Shown here: positions 27,700-36,787 of the stretch, piece after piece
Layout: each line of letters begins with the position of its first letter
How positions within the stretch are numbered: the first letter of the stretch is position 1
Assembly (NCBI RefSeq): GCF_045679555.1
Contig: NC_092120.1
Coordinates: 10,327,305-10,391,304, forward strand
Length of the DNA stretch: 64,000 bases
Source of the DNA: Salvelinus alpinus
Lineage: Eukaryota; Chordata; Actinopteri; Salmoniformes; Salmonidae
Direction: 5' to 3'
Notes under the pieces: generated by a model
The model's input: the letters and a program-made list of their open reading frames with translations, nothing else
What the model was told of the DNA's origin: nothing
The model's database searches: none
Position numbers and translations under genes: made by a program

Positions 27700-27722
27700 G
27701 GGGGGGGGGGGGGGGGGGGGGG
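27700..27722 (+). repeat. Poly-G tract of 23 bases
   Basis: An uninterrupted run of 23 G residues. It is a potential G-quadruplex, but its length is also prone to sequencing and assembly error. Confidence 0.95.
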
Positions 27723-27739
27723 CGAACGTAAACCGATGA

Positions 27740-28260
27740 CATCAATGATGTATATAAACCCTGGATTGCTTATGTTGTGTATTGGCCAGCGAGATGCTTT
27801 GAAGCCACTGGTCGGCCATATTGGCACTCCCCAGAAGAAGCAGCCCTTCATAGGAATTAATGGATTTCTACAGTATTTTAATTAAATGTTTCAAGAGAAA
27901 AAATCCATGTATTTAAACATTTTGTGTAGTGAGGGCTGTAACATTAGAACTTTCAAAAAATTATACTTTAAGGAAAATGTTTTTATATATTAAAAAAATA
28001 TATATTTAGCTCACATAATATAATTTAAAAGTATGCATTAATGTATATTTCGCTACACCCGCAATAACATCTGCTAAATATGTGTATGTGACCAATAACA
28101 TTTGATTTGATTTATATGGAATATAATAAACATGGCAAAAATAAATGTAGACTTTAATAAATGGATTTCTATAGCTCCCCCCAAAAACTTACAACGGTGG
28201 GAGAGTGCCAAGATGGCTTCAAAACAGAGCCACCCTGTCAGTCATCTAGTGCATTTTTAA
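27740..28260 (+). repeat. Interspersed repeat, copy 1
   Basis: It shares segments with 33105-33595, including 'tttagctcacataatataat', 'taataaatg.atttctatag' and 'cagtcatctagtg'. The second copy is interrupted by a LINE fragment. The segment 'tacagtattttaattaaatg' near 27871 also recurs near 29990. The class is unknown. Confidence 0.6.
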
Positions 28261-28716
28261 ATCATTGTCTGACACGTGTCTGGACTCAAGGCTTGCAGGA
28301 CATTTTTGTCTGGTATGAGTGTTATGAAAGGTGAGATTAATTAATTAAATGCCATGCGCTTTGGATCAAATCTATAGGCTACACATAATAATAGTGCACA
28401 GAGGGGCCTGTTTCAAAATACCCTACCACAGTGCGCATCCTCTTATGTTTATCAAGCATTTCCATCCAGGGACGACACTTCTATAACAGCTTTTGTTTAT
28501 TTTCCTATGGTTTCCTAGGGGAGGGTTGGCTTGTATATTTAATCTCTCCTCCTTCGCCTTATTTGGTGCAATGAAACGATTTCCGAGAGAATTGATTATA
28601 GACAGAGCGGGGGTCCTAGAGAACAGCCCAGGGATATTTTAGGCCTAGTCTACCTGTAGGCAGGGCTGAGGAGTAACTGATTACAAAAAAACAGTAACTG
28701 TTATCAGTGACGTTAA

Positions 28717-29774
28717 AACTTCTCTAGGATAGGGGGCAGCATATTCACGTTTGGATGAAAAGCATACCCAAATTCAACTGCCAGCTACTCATCTCCAGAA
28801 GATAAGATATGCATATTATTAGTGGATTATTAGTGGATTTGGATAGAAAACACTCTGAAGTTTCTAAAACTGTTTGAATCATGCCTGTGAGTATAACAGA
28901 ACTTATTTAGCAGATGAAACCCCGAGGACAAATCTTTCAGATTTTCTTTGTTTTGAGGTCACTCTCTTTTCAATGAGATTTCATTGGGAATCCAGATTTC
29001 TAAGGGACCTTCTTGCAGTTCCTACCGCTTCCACTGGATGTCAACAGTCTTTAGAAATTGGTTGAGGTTTTTCCTTTGTGTAATGAAGAAGTACGGCCAT
29101 CCAGAACGAGGGTAACTTGAAGTGTACTGTTAGATAGAGGCGCATGACCAGAAAGCTAGCTACAGTTTGTTTTCCTCCTGTATTGAACACAGATCATCCC
29201 GTCTTCAATTTTATCGATTATTTACGTTAAAAAATACCTAAAGTTGTATTACAAAAGTAGTTTGAAATGTTTTGGCAAAGTTTACAGGTAACTTTTGAGA
29301 TATTTTGTAGTCACGTTGCACAAGTTGGAACCGGTGTTTTTCTGGATCAAACGCGCCAAATAAATGGACATTTTGGATATATATCGACGGAATTAATCGA
29401 ACAAAAGGATCATCTGTGATGTTTATGGGACATATTGGAGTGCCAACAACAGAAGCTCGTCAAAGGTAAGGCATGAATTATATTTTTATTTCTGCGTTAT
29501 GTGTCGCGCCTGCAGGGTTGAAATATGCTTCTCTCTCTTTGTTTACTATGGTACGCTCCTCAGATAATAGCATCTATTGCTTTCGCCGAAAAGCCTATTT
29601 GAATTCTGACATGTTGGCTGGATTCACAACAAGTGTAGCTTTAATTTGGTATCTTACATGTGTGATTTAATGAAAGTTTGATTTTTATAGTAATTTATTT
29701 GAATTTGGCGCTCTGCATTTTCACTGGCTTTTGGCCAAGTGAGACGGTAGCGTCCCGCCTATCCCAGAGAGGTT
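28717..29774. mobile_element. TTAA-flanked DNA transposon, about 1.06 kb, non-autonomous
   Basis: The ends are 'aacttctctaggataggggg' and, inverted, 'aacctctctgggataggcgg'. TTAA lies directly outside both (28713-28716 and 29775-29778). A TTAA target is typical of piggyBac and Kolobok elements; the tips do not begin with the CCC common in piggyBac. There is no transposase ORF. It contains the 29281-29490 segment that recurs at 30094-30303. Confidence 0.8.
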
Positions 29775-30100
29775 TTAACCGCAAAAATATTGTAATTGTT
29801 TTGTATTAGGGTTGTACTATTTGCACTGTAGTTGTATAGGCAGAGCATCATGGGTAATGTGTGTTGAGATGAGCACGTTCATATAAATGGTTGAACTGAA
29901 TTCCTGTTTCCGTCTCATCATTATTGAGTTGTTATAAACACGTGGTTATGAAACCCATGAGACATAACAATAATCAGATTCTACAGTATTTCAATTAAAT
30001 GTTTTATTTTTGTTATCATGGGGACATTATTTAATTTTTAATTTTATTTAACCGTTATTTTACCAGGTAAGTTGACTGAGAACACATTCTCATTTTACAG

Positions 30101-30325
30101 GTAACTTTTGAGATATTTTGTAGTCACGTTGCACAAGTTGGAACCGGTGTTTTTCTGGATCAAACGCGCCAAATAAATGGACATTTTGTATATATATTGA
30201 CGGAATTAATCGAACAAAAGGACCATTTGTGATGTTTATGGGACATATTGGAGTGCCAACAACAGAAGCTCTTCAAAGGTAAGGCATGAATTGTATTTTT
30301 ATTATTTTATTATTTTATTTTACAG
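30101..30325 (+). mobile_element. Retroposed copy of a TTAA-element segment
   Basis: About 200 bp match 29288-29490 with only about six differences. The insert ends in a TTTTATTATTTTATT-type tail. The 9-bp sequence ATTTTACAG precedes it (30092-30100) and closes it (30317-30325). The host sequence around it is another repeat that resumes as 'caatgacctgggg'. A simple tail plus target duplication indicates reverse transcription of an RNA rather than cut-and-paste. Confidence 0.65.
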
Positions 30326-30850
30326 CAATGACCTGGGGAATAGTTTAAGGTCATTGAGGGGGGATGAATGAGCCAATTGGAAGCTGGGGATGATTAGGTG
30401 GCCATGATGGTATGAGGGCCAGATAGTAACATTAGTCATCTCTGAAAATTATACTTTAAAGATGCCCTCCAGGTTTTTTTGTACTTTTACTGTTGAAAAG
30501 CAACATCCCAAATATAAATACAGTAAAGTACACACTGTCACGTTCTGACCATAGTTCTTGTGTGTTTTACTTGTTTTAGTGTTGGCCAGGACGTGAGCTG
30601 GGTGGGCATTCTATGTTGCGTGTCTAGTTTGTCTGTTTCTATGTTTGGCCTAATATGGTTCTCAATCAGAGGCAGGTGTTTTGTGTTGTCTCTGATTGGG
30701 AACCATATTTAGGTGGCTTGTTTTGTGTTGGGTTTTGTGGGTGGTTGTTTCCTGTCTTTGTGTTCGTTTCACCAGAGAGGACTGTTTCGGTTTGCCACGT
30801 TTGTTGTTTTTGTATTTTGTAAGTGTTCACGTTATTCGTCTTAATTAAAT

Positions 30851-32392
30851 ATGTTGAGCACAAACTACGCTGCGTCTTGGTCCGATCCCTGCTACACCTC
30901 CTCTTCAGACGAAGAGGAGGAAGGCTGCCGTTACAGAACCACCCACCAAACTCGGACCAAGCAGCGTAGTAACGGGCAGCAGCGACAGCAGCAGCAGCGG
31001 CCCATTACACAGGACTCCTGGACATGGGAGGAAATTCTGGAGGGTAAGGGACACTGGGCTAAGATTGGAGAATATCGCCGCTCTCGTGAAGAGCTGGAGG
31101 CAGCTAAAGCCGAGGAGCGGTGGTATGAGGAGGCAGCACGGAAGCGTGGCTGGAAGCCTGAGAAGAAACCCCAAACATTTCTTGGGGGGGGTGGCTAAAG
31201 GGGAGTGTGGCGAAGTCAGGTAGGAGACCCTGCGCCAACTTCCCGGGCTTACCGTGGAGAGCGAGAGTACGGGCAGACACCGTGTTATGCGGAAGAGCGC
31301 ACGGTGTCTCCTGTACGTGTGTATAGCCCGGTGCGGTACATCCCAGCTCCACGTATCGGCCGGGCTAGATTGAGCATTGAGCCAGGGGCCATGAAGCCGG
31401 CTCAATGCATCTGGTCTCCAGTGCGTCTCCTTGGGCCGGTATACATGGCACCAGCCTTACGCATGGTGTCCCCGGTTCGCCAGCACAGCCCAGTGCGGGT
31501 TATTCCACCTCCCCGCACTGGTCGGGCTACGGGGAGCATTCAACCAGGTAAGGTTGGACAGGCTCGGTGCTCAAGGGAGCCAGGAAGCCTTCACGGTCCG
31601 GTATATCCGGTGCCACCTCCTCGCTCCAGTCCAGTACCACCAGTGCCAACACCACGCACCAGGCTTCCTGTGCGTCTCCAGAACTCTGTTCCTCCTCCAC
31701 GCACTCTCCCCGTGGTGCGTGTCTCCAGCCCGGTACCACCAGTTCCGGCACCACGCACCAAGCCTACTGTGCATATCCAGAGCCCTGTACGCACTGTTGT
31801 TTCTCCCCGCACTAGCCTTGAGGTGCGTAGCTACAGCCCGCCAGTCATGAGCTGCCCTCCAGTCATGAGCTGCCCTCCAGTCATGAGCTGCCTTCCAGTC
31901 ATGAGCTGCCCTCCAGTCATGAGCTGCCCTCCAGTCATGAGCTGCCCTCCAGTCATGAGCTGCCCGCCAGTCATGAGCTGCCCGCCAGTCATGAGCTGCC
32001 CTCCAGTCATGAGCTGCCTTCCAGTCATGAGCTGCCCTCCAGTCATGAGCTGCCCTCCAGTCATGAGCTGCCCTCCAGTCATGAGCTGCCTCTCTGTCCG
32101 GAGCTGCCTCTCTGTCCGGAGCTGCCACTCTGTCCTGAGCTACCTCTCTGTCTTAAGCTACCTCTCTGTCTTAAGCTACCTATCTGTCATGAGCTGTCCC
32201 TCAGCCCGGAGGAGTTTCCTCAGTCTAGTGGGGACCTTTGTGAAGGTTCCTAGGCCAAGGTCGGCGGCGAGGGTCGCCACTCAAAGGACGCTAAGGAGGG
32301 GGACAAAGACAATGGTGGGGTGGGATCCTCGTCCAGCGCCGGAGCCGCCACCGCGGACAGATGCCCACCCAGACCCTCCCCTAGAGTTTTAG
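30851..32392 (+). CDS. Single-frame ORF of the LTR element, interrupted by one TAA, proline-rich
   Basis: The first part (30851-31198, 115 aa) starts inside the 5' LTR and includes an acidic SSSDEEEE stretch, a Gln/Arg-rich stretch and a charged helix-like region (EYRRSREELEAAKAEERW). TAA at 31196-31198 follows a G-run. The same frame then continues through 32392 without another stop. It contains repeated VPPPRT/SPVPPVP proline-rich segments and a hexapeptide array (31838-32198). The function is unknown; the first part could be a Gag-like remnant. GTG at 31205 is the first start-like codon of the second part, so whether that part is translated is unclear. Confidence 0.5.
31838..32198 (+). repeat. 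18-bp coding minisatellite, about 20 units
   Basis: Fourteen units encode PPVMSC or LPVMSC. They are followed by about six diverged units encoding LSVRSC, HSVLSY, LSVLSY and LSVMSC. The array keeps the reading frame throughout. Confidence 0.93.
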
Positions 32393-32838
32393 GTGGTGCG
32401 TTCGGAGTCCGCACCTCAGGAGGGGGGTACTGTCACGTTCTGACCATAGTTATTGTGTGTTTTACTTGTTTTAGTGTTGGTCAGGACGTGAGCTGGGTGG
32501 GCATTCTATGTTGTGTGTCTAGTTTGTCTGTTTCTATGTTTGGCCTAATATGGTTCTCAATCAGAGGCAGGTGTTTTGTGTTGTCTCTGATTGGGAACCA
32601 TATTTAGGTGGCTTGTTTTGTGGGTGGTTGTTTCCTGTCTTTGTGTTCGTTTCACCAGAGAGGACTGTTTCGGTTTGCCACGTTTGTTGTTTTTGTATTT
32701 TGTAAGTGTTCACGTTATTCGTCTTAATTAAATATATGGGGCACAAACTACGCTGCGTCTTGGTCCGATCCCTGCTACACCTCTTCAGACGAAGAGGAGG
32801 AAGGCTGCCGTTACACACACACTAAAGGGCAAACAAAT

Positions 32839-33056
32839 TCATTCGTGGCACAGCGGTTTAAGGCACTGCATCGCAGTTCCTGAGGCATCACTACAGACCC
32901 AGGTTTGATCCCGGGCATTGTCGCAGCCGGCAGCGACTGGGAGACACATGACGCGGCGCACAATTGGCCCAGTGTCGTCTGGGTTAGGGGAGGGTTTGGC
33001 CGGCCGGGATGTCCTTGTCCCATCGCGCTCTATCGACTCCTTATGACGGGCCATAA
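32839..33056 (+). repeat. tRNA-derived SINE, SmaI-type family, partial
   Basis: It has the tRNA-like head ('cacagcggtttaaggcactg'), the diverged B-box 'ggtttgatcccgggc' and the body up to 'tcgactccttatgacgggcc', where it is cut off. It abuts the LTR element on its left. Confidence 0.8.
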
Positions 33057-33139
33057 GATTTGTCTTTTGTTAAATAAACCAGGTGTGAAATGAGGTGAAA
33101 AGGAGATATATTAAAATATATATGTTTAGCTCACATAAT

Positions 33140-33450
33140 ATAATTTGAAATCAAATCAGATTAAATTGTATTGATCACATACACATGGTTAGCAAATGTT
33201 ATTGCAAGTGTAGCGAAATGCTTGTGCTTCTAGTTCCGACAGTGCAGCAATATCTAACATGTAATCTAACAGTCCCACAACAACTACCTAATACACACAA
33301 ATCTAAGTAAATGAATGGAATAAGAATATATAAATATATGGATGAGCGGCATAGGCTAAGATGCAATAGATAGAATACAGTATATACATATGAGATGAGT
33401 AATGCAAGATATGTAAACGTTATTAGTGGCCTTATTCATGCATTAAGGTG
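33140..33450 (-). repeat. LINE 3' UTR fragment
   Basis: It matches the 3' UTR of the LINE at 16975-17240 ('gcgaaatgcttgtgcttcta', 'tacagtatatacatatgaga'). It is in the same minus orientation and interrupts the repeat shared with 27985-28260. No coding part is present. Confidence 0.75.
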
Positions 33451-33601
33451 TGTGTAATAGAATAAATGAGGCAAAAACTAATGTATACATTAATAAATGC
33501 ATTTCTATAGTTTCCTAAATATTTTCCCAATGGTGGGGGGCCAAGATGGAGGCATGGTGGCTTCAACACAGAGCCCCTATCAGTCATCTAGTGTATATAT
33601 A

Positions 33602-35208
33602 CAGTGGGGAGAACAAGTATTTGATATACTGCCGATTTTGCAGGTTTTCCTACTTACAAAGCATTTAGAGGTCTGTAATTTTTATCATAGGTACACTTCA
33701 ACTGTGAGAGACGGAATCTAAAACAAAAATCCAGAAAATCACATTGTATGATTTGTAAGTAATTAATTTGCATTTTATTGCATGACATAAGTATTTGATC
33801 ACCTACCAACCAGTAAGATTTCCGGCTCTCACAGACCTGTTCGTTTTTCTTTAAGACGCCCTCCTGTTCTCCACTCATTACCTGTATTAACTGCACCTGT
33901 TTGAACTCGTTACCTGTATAAAAGACACCTGTCCACACACTCAATCAAACAGACTCCAACCTCTCCACAATGGCCAAGACCAGAGAGCTGTGTAGGGACA
34001 TCAGGGATAAAATTGTAGACCTGCACAAGGCTGGGATGGGCTACAGGACAATAGGCAAGCAGCTTGGTGAGAAGGCAACAACTGTTGGCGCAATTATTAG
34101 AAAATGGAAGAAGTTCAAGATGACGGTCAATCACCCTCGGTCTGGGGCTCCATGCAAGATCTCACCTCGTGGGGCATCAATGATCATGAGGAAGGTGAGG
34201 GATCAGCCCAGAACTACACGGCAGGACCTGGTCAATGACCTGAAGAGAGCTGGGACCACAATCTCAAAGAAAACCATTAGTAACACACTACGCCGTCATG
34301 GATTAAAATCCTGCAACGCACGCAAGGTCCCCCTGCTCAAGCCAGCGCAAGTCCAGGCCCGTCTGAAGTTTGCCAATGACCATCTGGATGATCCAGAGGA
34401 GGAATGGGAGAAGGTCATGTGGTCTGATGAGACAAAAATAGAGCTTTTTGGTCTGAACTCCACTCGCCGTGTTTGGAGGAAGAAGAAGGATGAGTACAAC
34501 CCCAAGAACACCATCCCAACCGTGAAGCATGGAGGTGGAAACATCATTCTTTGGGGATGCTTTTCTGCAAAGGGGACAGGACGACTGCACCGTATTGAGG
34601 GGAGGATGGATGGGGCCATGTATCGCGAGATCTTGGCCAACAACCTCCTTCCCTCAGTAAGAGCATTGAAGATGGGTCGTGGCTGGGTCTTCCAGCATGA
34701 CAACGACCCGAAACACACAGCCAGGGAAACTAAGGAGTGGCTCCGTAAGAAGCATCTCAAGGTCCTGGAGTGGCCTAGCCAGTCTCCAGACCTAAACCCA
34801 ATAGAAAATCTTTGGAGGGAGCTGAAAGTCCGTATTGCCCAGCGACAGCCCCGAAACCTGAAGGATCTGGAGAAGGTCTGTATGGAGGAGTGGGCTAAAA
34901 TCCCTGCTGCAGTGTGTGCAAACGTGGTCAAGAACTACAGGAAACGTATGATCTCTGTAATTGCAAACAAAGGTTTCTGTACCAAATATTAAGTTCTGCT
35001 TTTCTGATGTATCAAATACTTATGTCATGCAATAAAATGCAAATTAATTACTTAAAAATCATACAATGTGATTTTCTGGATTTTTGTTTTAGATTCCGTC
35101 TCTCACAGTTGAAGTGTACCTATGATAAAAATTACAGACCTCTACATGCTTTGTAAGTAGGAAAACCTGCAAAATCGGCAGTGTGTCAAATACTTGTTCT
35201 CCCCACTG
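33602..35208 (+). mobile_element. Tc1/mariner element, apparently intact
   Basis: It is of the same family as 15307-16925. The left end 'cagtggggagaacaagtatt' and right end 'aatacttgttctccccactg' are perfect inverses over the first 20 bp, and the inverted repeats extend to roughly 200 bp. TA borders both sides (33600-33601 and 35209-35210). At 1607 bp it has the usual length for Tc1 elements with long inverted repeats. Confidence 0.96.
33970..34992 (+). CDS. Tc1-family transposase, uninterrupted, 340 aa
   Basis: This is a DDE transposase that cuts and pastes its own element at TA sites in the nucleus. The N-terminus has the paired-like helix-turn-helix DNA-binding region ([20 protein letters not shown]), followed by a second helical region ([20 protein letters not shown]). 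Catalytic residues are D153 ([11 protein letters not shown]), D244 (QHDNDPKHT) and E279 ([11 protein letters not shown]), with 34 residues between D244 and E279, the DD34E spacing of Tc1. The length equals that of typical Tc1 transposases. No stop or frameshift is present. The start at ATG 33970 follows 'cctctccacaa' and matches the related copy at 15679. Most salmonid copies are broken, so an open frame suggests a recent insertion; activity is not shown by sequence alone. Confidence 0.95.
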   Translation: MAKTRELCRDIRDKIVDLHKAGMGYRTIGKQLGEKATTVGAIIRKWKKFKMTVNHPRSGAPCKISPRGASMIMRKVRDQPRTTRQDLVNDLKRAGTTISKKTISNTLRRHGLKSCNARKVPLLKPAQVQARLKFANDHLDDPEEEWEKVMWSDETKIELFGLNSTRRVWRKKKDEYNPKNTIPTVKHGGGNIILWGCFSAKGTGRLHRIEGRMDGAMYREILANNLLPSVRALKMGRGWVFQHDNDPKHTARETKEWLRKKHLKVLEWPSQSPDLNPIENLWRELKVRIAQRQPRNLKDLEKVCMEEWAKIPAAVCANVVKNYRKRMISVIANKGFCTKY

Positions 35209-35214
35209 TATATA

Positions 35215-36785
35215 CACTGCTCAAAAAAATAAAGGGAACACTTAAACAACACAATGTAACTCCAAGTCAATCACACTTCTGTGAAATCAAACTGTCCACT
35301 TAGGAAGCAACACTGATTGATAATACATTTTACATGCTGTTGTGCAAATGGAATAGACAACAGGTGGAAATTATAGGCAATTAGCAAGACACCCCCAATA
35401 AAGGAGTGGTTCTGCAGGTGGTGACCACAGACCACTTCTCAGTTCCTATGCTTCCTGGCTGATGTTTTAGTCACTTTTGAATGCTGGCGGTACTTTCACT
35501 CTAGTGGTAGCATGAGACGGAGTCTATAACCCACACAAGTGGCTCAGGTAGTGCAGCTCATCCAGGATGGCACATCAATGCGAGCTGTGGCAAGAAGGTT
35601 TGGTGTGTCTGTCAGCGTAGTGTCCAGAGCATGGAGGCGCTACCAGGAGACAGGCCAGTACATCAGGAGACGTGGAGGAGGCCGTAGGAGGGCAACAACC
35701 CAGCAGCAGGACCGCTACCTCCGCCTTTGTGGAAGGAGGAGCAGGAGGAGCACTGCCAGAGCCCTGAAAAATGACCTCCAGCAGGCCACAAATGTGCATG
35801 TGTCTGCTCAAACGGTCAGAAACAGACTCCATGAGGGTGGTATGAGGGCCCGACATCCACAGGTGGGGGTTGTGCTTACAGCCCAACACCGTGCAGGACA
35901 TTTGGCATTTGCCAGAGAACACCAAGATTGGCAAATTCGCCACTGGTGCCCTGTGCTCTTCACAGATGAAAGCAGGTTCACACTGAGCACATGTGACAGA
36001 CGTGACAGTTCTGGAGAACGTTCTGCTACCTGCAACATCCTCCAGCATGACCGGTTTGGCGGTGGGTCAGTCATGGTGTGGTGTGGAATTTCTTTGGGGG
36101 GCCGCACAGCCCTCCATGGGCTCGCCAGAGGTAGCCTGACTGCCATTAGGTACCGAGATGAGATCCTCAGACCCCTTGTGAGACCATATGCTGGTGCGGT
36201 TGGCCCTGGCTTCCTCCTAATGCAAGACAATGCTAGACCTCATGTGGCTGGAGTGTGTCAGCAGTTCCTGCAAGAGGAATGCTATGGATTGCTATGGACT
36301 GGCCCGCCCGTTCCCCAGACCTGAATCCAATTGAGCACATCTGGGACATCATGTCTCGCTCAATCCACCAACGCCACGTTGCACCACAGACTGTCCAGGA
36401 GTTGGCGGATGCTTTAGTCCAGGTCTGGGAGGAGATCCCTCAGGAGACCATCCGCCACCTCATCAGGAGCATGCCCAGGCGTTGTAGGGAGGTCATACAG
36501 GCACGTGGAGGCCACACACACTACTGAGCCTCATTTTGACTTGTTTTAAGGACATTACATCAAAGTTGTATCAGCCTGTAGTGTGGTTTTCCACTTTAAT
36601 TTTGAGTGTGACTCCAAATCCAGACCTCCATGGGTTGATAAATTTGATTTCCATTGATAATTTTTGTGTGATTTTGTTGTCAGCACATTCAACTATGTAA
36701 AGAAAAAAGTATTTAATAAGAATATTTCATTCATTCAGATCTAGGATGTGTTATTTTAGTGTTCCCTTTATTTTTTTGAGCAGTG
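35215..36785 (+). mobile_element. Tc1/mariner element, CACTGCTCAAAAAAATAAAG family
   Basis: The ends 'cactgctcaaaaaaataaag' and 'ctttatttttttgagcagtg' are inverses, with TA on both sides (35213-35214 and 36786-36787). It lies 6 bp from the preceding Tc1 element, in a TATATA stretch. It carries a frameshifted transposase. Confidence 0.95.
35539..36527 (+). pseudogene. Tc1-family transposase, frameshifted
   Basis: The coding frame opens at [20 protein letters not shown], a helix-turn-helix region; the initiator codon here is GTG rather than ATG. The first catalytic Asp lies in [11 protein letters not shown] and the second in [10 protein letters not shown]. The frame is lost near 36280 and resumes as [17 protein letters not shown], with the catalytic Glu, running to a stop at 36527. 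A short deletion also appears near 36000, where RDSSGERS replaces the longer basic segment expected in the family. It cannot make a full transposase. Confidence 0.85.
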
Positions 36786-36787
36786 TA

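Larger units (their letters stand above)
30536..32815 (+). mobile_element. Non-autonomous LTR retrotransposon with intact LTRs
   Basis: The 5' LTR is 30536-30935 (400 bp) and the 3' LTR 32431-32815 (385 bp). Both run from TGTCACGTTCTGACC to CTGCCGTTACA. They differ by two indels (12 and 3 bp) and about six substitutions. The target duplication CACAC lies at 30531-30535 and 32816-32820. A purine tract (about 32418-32427, 'aggagggggg') precedes the 3' LTR. No protease, reverse transcriptase or integrase is present between the LTRs, so the element must depend on enzymes from elsewhere. No clear tRNA primer site was recognised after the 5' LTR. Confidence 0.9.

Noticed and set aside
31831-32082. 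Minus-strand ORF of repeated MTGGQL units
   Set aside because: It is the reverse reading of the 18-bp minisatellite. The plus-strand frame extends far beyond the array in a coherent LTR element, and the minus one does not.
34296-34931. 211-aa minus-strand ORF opposite the intact Tc1 transposase
   Set aside because: It is a shadow. The same reverse ORF appears opposite the related copy at 16012-16632, and the plus strand has all transposase motifs.
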